This document shows positions 1 through 10,500 of a stretch of DNA of 15,412 nucleotides, piece by piece. A program made the position numbers and the translations under genes. The DNA is from an uncultured Gammaproteobacteria bacterium. GTDB taxonomy: Bacteria > Pseudomonadota > Gammaproteobacteria > Chromatiales > Chromatiaceae. The DNA is taken from NCBI GenBank assembly GCA_937926265.1, contig CALAZS010000112.1, positions 1-15,412 on the forward strand, given 5' to 3'. The notes beneath the pieces were generated by a model. It was not told where the DNA came from, did not search any database, and saw only the letters and a list, made by a program, of their open reading frames with translations. Within the stretch, counting starts at the first letter, position 1. Every line of letters starts with the position of its first letter.

Positions 1-64
1 CAACGTGACCTATCGTACCTACGTTTACGTGCGGTTTATTTCTTTCGAATTTTTCCTTAGACAC
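1..64 (-). CDS. tuf: Elongation factor Tu, N-terminal fragment (cut by window edge)
   Basis: Only the first 21 codons are present; the rest lies beyond position 1. Reading from a GTG at 64-62 gives a peptide beginning (M)SKEKFERNKPHVNVGTIGHV, the standard start of bacterial EF-Tu, ending just inside the G1 nucleotide-binding motif (GHVDHGKT). EF-Tu is the GTPase that carries aminoacyl-tRNA to the ribosomal A site. It is the last gene of the str operon, 33 nt downstream of fusA. The GTG start is chosen because the family alignment begins exactly here and an AAAGGGG ribosome binding site (78-72) precedes it. The 13 bases up to and including GTG are identical to those at fusA. Whether a second tuf copy lies upstream of tRNA-Trp cannot be seen. 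Confidence 0.93.
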   Translation of the reverse strand, partial: MSKEKFERNKPHVNVGTIGHV

Positions 65-97
65 TGGTCTACCCCTTTGTCAATTCAATCTAAACTC

Positions 98-2191
<2,094 letters not shown>

Positions 2192-2225
2192 TGGTCTACC
2201 CTCCGATCAATGCAGGTTAAAATTC

Positions 2226-2696
2226 TTACCAGCGATAATGTGCAAAAGCCTTGTTGGCTTCAGCCATTCGATGCGTATCCTCTTTCTTCTTAACAGCTGT
2301 ACCTTTTTCATCAGACGCATCCAGCAATTCACCTGCTAGACGCTGCGCCATTGATTTTTCACTGCGCTTTCTTGAAGCTTCAATCAACCAGCGCATAGCC
2401 AATGTGTTACGACGCGCGGGGCGAACTTCAACCGGTACCTGGTATGTTGCACCACCAACACGACGGGACTTAACTTCCACAGCCGGACGAACATTTTCCA
2501 GGGCTACTTCAAGTGTCTCCAACGGATCACCGCCTTTCTTGTCTACAACACCATCCAGTGCACCGTAGATAATTTTTTCGGCCACTGACTTTTTACCATC
2601 GACCATTATCATGTTGATAAATTTCGCGAGTAACTGACTCTTGTATTTAGGATCAGGTAAAACTTCGCGCTTCGCTGCAACTCTTCTTCTTGCCAT
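2226..2696 (-). CDS. rpsG: 30S ribosomal protein S7
   Basis: S7 is a primary assembly protein of the 30S head. It binds the 3' major domain of 16S rRNA and lines the E site at the subunit interface. The 156-residue sequence is full length for the family (E. coli B S7 has 156 and K-12 has a longer tail) and begins with the typical MARRRVAAKREVLPDPKY. The beta-hairpin region (PVEVRPARRNTLAMRWL) and the C-terminal HRMAEANKAFAHYRW ending are intact. The ATG start has only a weak GAGA-type ribosome binding site, which suggests translational coupling to rpsL, whose stop is 20 nt upstream. In E. coli the rpsL-rpsG gap is about 100 nt and carries the S7 repressor site; here there is no room for it. 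Confidence 0.98.
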   Translation of the reverse strand: MARRRVAAKREVLPDPKYKSQLLAKFINMIMVDGKKSVAEKIIYGALDGVVDKKGGDPLETLEVALENVRPAVEVKSRRVGGATYQVPVEVRPARRNTLAMRWLIEASRKRSEKSMAQRLAGELLDASDEKGTAVKKKEDTHRMAEANKAFAHYRW

Positions 2697-2716
2697 ATTT
2701 TTATCTCAATTAATGC

Positions 2717-3091
2717 TTAGCTTTTAGGACGCTTGGCACCGTATTTGGAACGAGCCTGTTTACGACCTTCAACACCGGATGTATCAAGGGTTCCACGAAC
2801 CGTGTGATAGCGCACACCAGGTAAATCCTTAACACGGCCACCACGGATCAAGACAACCGAGTGTTCCTGGAGGTTGTGGCCTTCACCACCAATATATGAG
2901 GTTACTTCGAAACCATTGGTCAAACGAACACGCGCGACTTTACGCAATGCTGAGTTTGGTTTTTTAGGGGTAGTTGTATAGACACGAGTACAAACACCAC
3001 GTTTCTGGGGGCATGCCTCCAGAGCAGGAACATTACTTTTCTCAACCTTCCTTTTACGAGGTTTACGTACTAATTGATTTATCGTAGCCAT
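2717..3091 (-). CDS. rpsL: 30S ribosomal protein S12
   Basis: S12 sits at the decoding centre of the 30S subunit and affects accuracy of tRNA selection. The product is 124 residues, the usual length. The start is ATG at 3091-3089 (MATINQLVRKPR). A GTG four codons upstream would add MTEY and is not conserved. Lys43 in TTPKKPNSALRK and Lys88 in GGRVKDLPGVRYH are both present, so the two classic streptomycin-resistance sites are wild type by sequence. Asp89 is the residue that is methylthiolated in E. coli (Asp88 in mature numbering). This is the first gene of the str operon, and a strong sigma-70-like promoter lies about 165 nt upstream of it. Confidence 0.98.
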   Translation of the reverse strand: MATINQLVRKPRKRKVEKSNVPALEACPQKRGVCTRVYTTTPKKPNSALRKVARVRLTNGFEVTSYIGGEGHNLQEHSVVLIRGGRVKDLPGVRYHTVRGTLDTSGVEGRKQARSKYGAKRPKS

Positions 3092-3236
3092 ATATTCCGT
3101 CACTCCGTGGGACGATTTTTCGGCGTTTTCACGCTATTACAAAAGCAAAAAGACCCTTCTGCCCTGATTCGAGCATCAGAATCTTGAATTATTCTGTTTT
3201 CGGCTCTTTTTCTATTTAAAAGCCGTTACAGGAAAG

Positions 3237-3292
3237 TGACACCATCCTGCAAAAAAGAGCGCGCATTCTATGCACCCTGCAGGATGGTGTCA
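3237..3292. repeat. 15-bp perfect inverted repeat around the str promoter
   Basis: The arms TGACACCATCCTGCA (3237-3251) and TGCAGGATGGTGTCA (3278-3292) are perfect reverse complements separated by 26 bp. The right arm supplies five of the six -35 bases (all but one outer T) and part of the spacer. The left arm falls in the initially transcribed region. The -10 box and start point are in the loop. The repeat also includes the 8-bp palindrome CCTGCAGG (3276-3283). In RNA read through from rpoC it would form a 15-bp hairpin, but no U-tract follows, so it is not a standard terminator. Confidence 0.85.
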
Positions 3293-3293
3293 A
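3265..3293 (-). promoter_or_regulatory. Sigma-70-type promoter of the str operon
   Basis: On the minus strand a perfect -35 box TTGACA (3293-3288) is followed after exactly 17 nt by TAGAAT (3270-3265), five of six matches to the -10 consensus. The discriminator GCGCGCTC is GC-rich, a feature of stable-RNA and ribosomal-protein promoters under stringent (ppGpp/DksA) and growth-rate control. A start site near 3257 is expected. The -35 box begins only 6 nt after the rpoC stop codon. The position matches that expected for transcribing rpsL-rpsG-fusA-tuf independently of rpoBC. The assignment rests on sequence only, but the match is too good and too well placed to be casual. Confidence 0.85.
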
Positions 3294-3299
3294 GCTTTT

Positions 3300-6200
3300 T
3301 TACTGGTCGACCTCAGTATTAAGTGCCTGCTTGATAGCCTCTTCGACTTCTTCGGTAGCCATCTCAACTGGTGCACCCTCAACCTCAGTCTCCTCAACAC
3401 GCTTGAGCTTGCGCTCATTGTGGAAGGAAAGACCGGTTCCAGCTGGAATCAAACGACCAACAATGACGTTTTCTTTCAGTCCGGTAAGGCTGTCGTTGGT
3501 ACCACGCACAGCGGCCTCTGTCAGGACACGCGTGGTCTCCTGGAACGATGCAGCAGAAATAAACGATTCTGTTGCCAATGAAGCTTTGGTAATACCAAGC
3601 AGAACATGATCATAAATAGCTGGCTGTTTACCTTCAGCAACTGCAACCTCGTTCTCTTCCAGAGCACGGGTACGTTCAACCTGCTCGCCACGAAGCAGTG
3701 GAGTATCACCCGGGTTACGTATTTCAACCTTACGCAGCATCTGTCGAACGATGACTTCAATATGCTTGTCATCAATCCTAACACCTTGCAGACGGTAAAC
3801 ATCCTGGATTTCCTTAACCATAAATTCGGTCAATTCGATCATGCCTTTCAGTCTAAGGATATCCTGGGGAATTGGTTCACCATCGGCGATAATCTCACCT
3901 TTTTCTACATGCTCACCTTCGAACACGTTGAGATGACGCCATTTATGAATCAGAGACTCTATTGTTTCGCCATTGGAATCGGTGATAACCAGTCGCTGCT
4001 TGCCCTTGGTTTCTTTACCGAAGCTGACCGTGCCAGCGGCCTCAGCCATGATAGCAGGCTCTTTTGGCTTCCGGGCTTCAAACAGATCAGCAACCCTCGG
4101 CAGACCACCAGTGATATCACGGGTTTTGGATGATTCCTGAGGAATACGCGCCAAAACGTCACCAACACCAATAGTATCTCCATCCTTAACGTTAATCACA
4201 GCGTCTGCAGGCAAAGCGTATGCCGCAGGAAGATCAGTACCCGCAAGACACAGGTCTTCACCATTCTCATCAAGAAGCTTGATTAACGGACGCAGATCCT
4301 TACCAGCAGAAGGACGCTGTTTCGGATCCATAATCACAAGGGAAGACAGACCTGTAACCTCATCAGTTTGACTCTGTACAGTTACGCCATCGATAAAATC
4401 GACGAACTCCAGCTTACCGGCCACCTCGGTGATAACCGGGTGAGTATGCGGATCCCAACTGGCCAGGAGATGACCACCATCAATTTTTTCAGCATGACTT
4501 ACTTTCAGGGAAGCACCGTAAGGTATTTTATAGCGTTCTGATTCACGGCCAAATTCGTCAACGATAAGCAATTCACCTGAACGGGATACTGCCACAGTAT
4601 TGCCACTTGAATCTTCAATAGACTTAATGTTTTCAAAATGTACAGTACCTGCACGCTTTGTTTCATAGCTGCTGGCCGCAGCTGAACTTGAAGCCGCGCC
4701 ACCAATATGGAAAGTACGCATTGTCAGCTGGGTACCAGGCTCACCAATGGATTGCGCGGCAATAACACCGACAGCTTCACCCTTGTTCACCAGGTGACCG
4801 CGTGCCAGGTCACGTCCATAACATTTTGCACAAATGCCGACTCTTGAATCACAAGTCACGGAAGAACGTACAACCACATGATCGATACCCTCTTCATCGA
4901 GTCTATCTACCCATGCTTCATCGATAAGCGTGCCACCTTCGATAATGACATCGTCGGTACCAGGCTTATAGACATGCCTGGCCGTAACACGACCAAGAAT
5001 GCGATCACGTAGAGGCAGGATTACATCGCCACCCTCAATGATAGGAGACATTGGCATACCATTTTCGGTACCGCAGTCATCTTCGGTAACAACCATGTCC
5101 TGGGCAACATCGACAAGACGACGCGTCAGGTAACCAGAGTTTGCAGTTTTCAGGGCCGTATCAGCCAGACCTTTACGGGCGCCATGCGTTGAAATGAAGT
5201 ACTGAAGTACGTCAAGACCTTCACGGAAGTTTGCCGTAATAGGCGTTTCAATGATCGAACCATCCGGTTTAGCCATCAAACCACGCATACCGGCAAGCTG
5301 ACGTATCTGCGCCGCAGAACCACGGGCACCGGAATCAGCCATCATGAAAATCGAGTTGAATGAATCCTGCTGCTCTGTTTCACCATCACGGTTAACCACA
5401 TCTTCTTTACCAAGTTTTGACATCATTTCCTTGGCAACCAGATCATTGGTACGCGACCAGATATCAACAACCTTGTTATAACGCTCACCGTTAGTAACAA
5501 CACCAGAGGCATACTGCTCCTGAATTTCCTTAACCTGGCTTTCAGCATCGGCCAGAATTTGCGTTTTGGACTCAGGCACCACCATGTCGTTGATACCGAC
5601 AGAAACACCAGCCCTGGTCGCCATGCGGAAGCCCATGTACATGAGCTGGTCAGCAAAGATAACAGTATCTTTAACATCCAGCTGGCGGTAACAGGTATTC
5701 AGGATATTACCAATCTGTTTTTTGCCCATCGCCTGGTTCATCAAATCAAACGACAAACCTTTCGGCAGGATGTCAGACAGCATTGCCCTACCAACAGTTG
5801 TATCAACAATACTTCTAAACGGCTGTTTCTCGCCATTTTCATCAACTTTATATTGAGTCATTCTGACTTTAACGCGTGCCTGCAAATCAATCATGCCAGA
5901 TTCATAGGCACGACGGGCTTCGGCAGGATCACTGAAAACAGTACCTTCGCCACGTGCATTGATACGTTCACGGGTCATAAAATACAGGCCCAGAACAACG
6001 TCCTGGGAAGGAACAATAATCGGCTCACCGTTAGCCGGTGAAAGAATGTTGTTCGTAGACATCATCAGGGTACGTGCTTCAAGTTGAGCCTCAATTGACA
6101 ACGGCACATGAACAGCCATCTGGTCACCATCGAAGTCAGCATTGAATGCAGAACAAACCAATGGATGCAACTGGATCGCTTTACCTTCGATCAAGACTGG

Positions 6201-7514
6201 TTCAAACGCCTGAATACCCAAACGGTGCAATGTTGGTGCACGGTTAAGCATAACCGGATGTTCGCGAATGACTTCCTCGAGAATATCCCAGACTTCTCCT
6301 GTTCCACGCTCAACAAGCTTCTTGGCGGCTTTAATGGTAGTAGCAAGACCACGAAGCTGTAATTTTGAGAAGATAAATGGTTTGAATAACTCAAGTGCCA
6401 TTTTCTTGGGCAGACCACACTGATGCAGTTTCAGGGTAGGACCAACAACAATTACTGAACGACCAGAGTAATCAACACGTTTACCCAGAAGGTTTTGACG
6501 GAAACGCCCCTGTTTACCTTTGATCATATCCGCCAGTGACTTCAATGGACGCTTGTTCGTGCCGGTAATTGCACGACCACGTCTACCGTTGTCTAACAGC
6601 GCGTCTACAGACTCCTGCAACATACGTTTTTCGTTACGTACGATGATATCCGGAGCGTTAAGATCCAACAGACGACGTAAACGGTTGTTACGGTTAATAA
6701 CACGACGATACAGATCGTTCAGGTCAGAGGTGGCAAAACGACCACCATCAAGAGGCACCAATGGGCGTAATTCAGGAGGCAAGACCGGAAGAACAGACAT
6801 AATCATCCATTCAGGCTTGTTACCTGAACGATCAAGCGATTCAAGCAGCTTTAAGCGCTTGGACAACTTCTTGATTTTGGTTTCAGAATTTGTCGCATTA
6901 ATGTCTTCATGCAGTTTTTTAATTTCAGCTGGAATATCAATAGAAATCAATAATTCACGGACAGCCTCTGCACCCATACGGGCATCAAATTCATCACCGT
7001 TTTCTTCAACTGCATCCAGGTACTGATCATCGTTCATCAATTGACCGCGCTCAAGCGTAGTCATACCCGGATCGATTACCACATAGGATTCGAAATAAAG
7101 AATGCGCTCAATATCACGCAAAGTCATGTCAAGCAGAAGACCGATACGTGAAGGCAATGATTTTAAAAACCAGATATGCGCACATGGACTGGCAAGTTCA
7201 ATATGCCCCATACGCTCACGACGTACTTTTGCCAATGTGACTTCAACACCACATTTTTCACAGACAACACCGCGATGCTTCAGTCTTTTGTATTTTCCAC
7301 AAAGACATTCGTAGTCATTTACCGGGCCAAAGATTTTTGCACAGAACAAACCATCCCGTTCCGGCTTGAAAGTACGGTAGTTAATGGTTTCAGGTTTTTT
7401 AACCTCACCATAAGACCATGAACGAATCATGTCAGGAGAGGCCAGACCAACACGAATAGAGTCAAACTCTTCGACCTGACCCTGCTGTTTTAAAATTCTC
7501 AGAAGATCTTTCAT
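3300..7514 (-). CDS. rpoC: DNA-directed RNA polymerase subunit beta-prime
   Basis: RpoC forms the DNA-binding clamp and half of the active site of RNA polymerase. The 1404 residues are close to E. coli (1407), and key positions keep E. coli numbering. The N-terminal zinc site is Cys70, Cys72, Cys85 and Cys88. The catalytic magnesium is held by Asp460, Asp462 and Asp464 in NADFDGDQMAVH. The second zinc site is Cys814, Cys888, Cys895 and Cys898. The bridge-helix and trigger-loop region (MRTFHIGGAAS) and the clamp rudder and lid regions are intact, and a gammaproteobacterial insert follows in the C-terminal third. ATG start with GAGGG upstream, 12 nt after the rpoB stop. The C-terminus ends six bases before the str promoter. 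Confidence 0.99.
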   Translation of the reverse strand: MKDLLRILKQQGQVEEFDSIRVGLASPDMIRSWSYGEVKKPETINYRTFKPERDGLFCAKIFGPVNDYECLCGKYKRLKHRGVVCEKCGVEVTLAKVRRERMGHIELASPCAHIWFLKSLPSRIGLLLDMTLRDIERILYFESYVVIDPGMTTLERGQLMNDDQYLDAVEENGDEFDARMGAEAVRELLISIDIPAEIKKLHEDINATNSETKIKKLSKRLKLLESLDRSGNKPEWMIMSVLPVLPPELRPLVPLDGGRFATSDLNDLYRRVINRNNRLRRLLDLNAPDIIVRNEKRMLQESVDALLDNGRRGRAITGTNKRPLKSLADMIKGKQGRFRQNLLGKRVDYSGRSVIVVGPTLKLHQCGLPKKMALELFKPFIFSKLQLRGLATTIKAAKKLVERGTGEVWDILEEVIREHPVMLNRAPTLHRLGIQAFEPVLIEGKAIQLHPLVCSAFNADFDGDQMAVHVPLSIEAQLEARTLMMSTNNILSPANGEPIIVPSQDVVLGLYFMTRERINARGEGTVFSDPAEARRAYESGMIDLQARVKVRMTQYKVDENGEKQPFRSIVDTTVGRAMLSDILPKGLSFDLMNQAMGKKQIGNILNTCYRQLDVKDTVIFADQLMYMGFRMATRAGVSVGINDMVVPESKTQILADAESQVKEIQEQYASGVVTNGERYNKVVDIWSRTNDLVAKEMMSKLGKEDVVNRDGETEQQDSFNSIFMMADSGARGSAAQIRQLAGMRGLMAKPDGSIIETPITANFREGLDVLQYFISTHGARKGLADTALKTANSGYLTRRLVDVAQDMVVTEDDCGTENGMPMSPIIEGGDVILPLRDRILGRVTARHVYKPGTDDVIIEGGTLIDEAWVDRLDEEGIDHVVVRSSVTCDSRVGICAKCYGRDLARGHLVNKGEAVGVIAAQSIGEPGTQLTMRTFHIGGAASSSAAASSYETKRAGTVHFENIKSIEDSSGNTVAVSRSGELLIVDEFGRESERYKIPYGASLKVSHAEKIDGGHLLASWDPHTHPVITEVAGKLEFVDFIDGVTVQSQTDEVTGLSSLVIMDPKQRPSAGKDLRPLIKLLDENGEDLCLAGTDLPAAYALPADAVINVKDGDTIGVGDVLARIPQESSKTRDITGGLPRVADLFEARKPKEPAIMAEAAGTVSFGKETKGKQRLVITDSNGETIESLIHKWRHLNVFEGEHVEKGEIIADGEPIPQDILRLKGMIELTEFMVKEIQDVYRLQGVRIDDKHIEVIVRQMLRKVEIRNPGDTPLLRGEQVERTRALEENEVAVAEGKQPAIYDHVLLGITKASLATESFISAASFQETTRVLTEAAVRGTNDSLTGLKENVIVGRLIPAGTGLSFHNERKLKRVEETEVEGAPVEMATEEVEEAIKQALNTEVDQ

Positions 7515-7526
7515 TGTCAGTTACCC

Positions 7527-10500
7527 TCAGTCCTGCTCAAGTTCAATGTTAATACCCAACGACTTGATCTCTTTGACCAGTACGTTGAATGACTCTGGCA
7601 TTCCGGCATCCATGCGATGATCACCATCAACAATATTTTTGTAGATACGTGTACGACCGTTAACGTCATCAGACTTAACCGTAAGCATTTCCTGCAACGT
7701 GTATGAAGCACCGTATGACTCAAGCGCCCATACCTCCATCTCACCGAAACGCTGACCACCCTGCTGTGCTTTACCACCCAGAGGCTGCTGCGTAACCAGG
7801 CTGTAAGGTCCGGTTGAACGCGCATGCATTTTGTCATCGACCAGATGGTTCAGTTTCAACATGTACATGTAACCGACAGTTACCGGACGCTCAAACTGCT
7901 CACCGGTACGACCATCAAACAAAATGCTCTGACCATCTTCACGGATACCAGCCAGTTTAAACAGCTCTCTGATTTCAGCTTCATTGGCACCATCAAATAC
8001 TGGCGTTGCCATTGGCACACCATGTTTCAGGTTGTCTGCCATTTCCATGATTTCATCATCGGTGAAGCTATCAAGATCTTCTTTCTGACCACTGAAGTTA
8101 TAAACCTTGTCAAGATAAGACCTGACCTCAGCCACCTTGGCCTGCTGCTCCAGCATTTCACCAAGTTTTTCACCGACACCCTTAGCTGCAAAGCCAAGGT
8201 GGGTTTCGAGTACCTGACCGATATTCATACGTGATGGAACACCCAGCGGGTTCAAAACGATATCTACCGGACGACCATTTTCGTCATACGGCATATCTTC
8301 AACAGGTACGATTCGGGATATAACACCCTTGTTACCGTGACGACCTGCCATTTTGTCACCAGGCTGAATACGGCGTTTGACAGCAACGTAAACCTTGACC
8401 ATTTTAAGTACGCCTGGCGCCAGATCATCACCAGTCGACAGCTTGGATTTTTTCTGTTCAAACTTTTCTCTGAATTCAGCACGGGTTGATTCTATCTGTG
8501 CAGCAATAGCTTCGAGTTGCTGCTGGGCTTCTTCAGATTTCAAACGAATTTCAAGCCATTTATCCTGCTCAAGTTCACCAAGGTAAGACTTGGTCACTTT
8601 GGTTCCAGCTTTCAGACCATTTGGTCCGCCATCTGAGACCTTACCTGTAAGAAGCTTCTCAACACGAGAGAAAGTATCTTCTTCCATGATACGCAACTGA
8701 TCGTTTAAATCCTGCCTGACACGATCAAGCTCAGCCTCTTCAATCTGCTGCGCACGCGCATCTTTTTCAACGCCATCACGGGTAAAGACCTGAACATCGA
8801 TGACGGTTCCTGCGGTACCGGAACCAACTCGCAGTGAAGTGTCCTTAACATCAGAAGCTTTTTCACCAAAGATTGCACGTAGCAGTTTTTCTTCCGGTGT
8901 AAGCTGTGCTTCACCTTTAGGGGTTACCTTACCAACCAGGATATCACCCTCTTTTACCTCTGCACCGATGTAAACAATGCCGGATTCATCCAGTTTGGCC
9001 AGCGAAGATTCACCTACGTTAGGAATATCAGCAGTGATTTCCTCTGAACCAAGCTTGGTGTCGCGAGCCATACAGGTCAGTTCGTTGATATGAATTGTTG
9101 TGAAACGATCCTCATCAACCACTTTTTCAGAAATCAGGATTGAGTCCTCAAAGTTATAACCGTTCCATGGCATGAAAGCGACGCGCAGGTTCTGACCCAG
9201 CGCAAGTTCTCCCATATCCGTGGAAGGACCATCAGCCAGTACATCTCCACGCTCAATTTTATCGCCTGACCTCGCCAGTGGACGCTGATTGATACAGGTA
9301 TTCTGGTTGGAACGGGTATATTTGGTCAGATTGTAGATATCAACACCGGATTCACCAGCGATCGTCTCATCATCATTTACACGAATGACAATACGGGCCG
9401 CATCAACCGAATCAACGACACCACCTCGCTTGGCAACCACTGTCACACCAGAGTCAACTGCAACTGTCCTTTCCATGCCGGTACCACAAAGTGGTTTTTC
9501 AGCACGTAATGTAGGTACTGCCTGACGCTGCATGTTTGATCCCATCAATGCGCGGTTGGCATCATCATGCTCAAGGAATGGAATCATGGAAGCCGCAACA
9601 GAAACAATCTGCTTGGGCGAAACATCCATGTATTCAACCTGGTCAGGAGTCGACAGGGTAAATTCATTTTGATGCCTGGAAGAAACCAGGTCTTCAACTA
9701 GACGACCGTTTTCATCAAGCTCTGCACTGGCCTGTGCAATAACAAACCGACCTTCTTCAATAGCAGAAAGGTAATCGATCTGGTCAGTCACCTTGCCATC
9801 TTCTACTCGTCTGTAAGGTGTTTCCAGAAAACCGTATTTATTGGTACGGGAGTAAACAGCCAGAGAGTTAATCAAACCAATGTTTGGCCCCTCAGGCGTC
9901 TCAATAGGACATACACGACCATAATGCGTTGGATGCACATCGCGCACCTCAAAACCGGCACGTTCACGTGTCAGGCCACCTGGACCCAAGGCAGAAACAC
10001 GGCGCTTGTGCGTCACTTCAGACAACGGGTTATTCTGATCCATGAACTGTGACAATTGACTTGAACCAAAAAATTCCTTGATTGCCGCAGAGACCGGCTT
10101 GGCATTAATCATTTCCTGAGGCATCAGGCCTTCAGATTCTGCCAGCGCCAGACGTTCTTTAACTGCACGCTCAACACGTACAAGGCCAACTCTGAACTGG
10201 TTTTCAGCCATTTCACCTACACAGCGAATACGACGGTTACCCAGGTGGTCAATGTCATCAACAACACCATTTCCATTGGCAATATCAACCAGAGTCTTTA
10301 GAACATCAACAATATCTTCGTTGGAAAGCGTACCCTCGCCTTCGGACTCTTCGCGACCGAGACGACGGTTGAATTTCATACGACCTACAGCGGACAGATC
10401 ATAACGATCATCACTGAAAAACAGGTTGGCAAACAGGTTTTGCGCGGCGTCTTTGGTAGGCGGTTCGCCTGGACGCATCATGCGATAAATTTCAATTTGA

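Larger units (their letters stand above)
3092..3299 (-). promoter_or_regulatory. rpoC-rpsL intergenic region: str operon leader
   Basis: This 208-nt gap separates the rpoC stop from the rpsL start. At its upstream end it carries a sigma-70-type promoter inside a 15-bp inverted repeat (listed separately). The predicted leader of about 165 nt holds several small inverted repeats: CGGCTTTT/AAAAGCCG with a one-base bulge around 3201-3225, CAGAAT/ATTCTG at 3177-3182 and 3191-3196, and CTGAT/ATCAG around 3163-3178. None of these is followed by a convincing U-tract, so I do not call an intrinsic terminator for rpoBC. A weak U-rich stretch (TCTTTTTGCTTTTG in the transcript) lies near 3140-3153. Read-through from rpoC into rpsL is possible. 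Confidence 0.6.

Noticed and set aside
3201..3225. CGGCT...AGCCG inverted repeat as an rpoBC terminator
   Set aside because: Bulged AT-rich stem with no U-tract on either strand; not supported as an intrinsic terminator.
3606..4133. Plus-strand open frame of 175 codons opposite rpoC
   Set aside because: Translation has no family character, and it lies wholly antisense to conserved rpoC sequence; codon constraint on the real strand explains it.
5559..6041. Plus-strand open frame of 160 codons opposite rpoC
   Set aside because: Antisense shadow of the rpoC active-site region; no ribosome binding site or recognisable protein.
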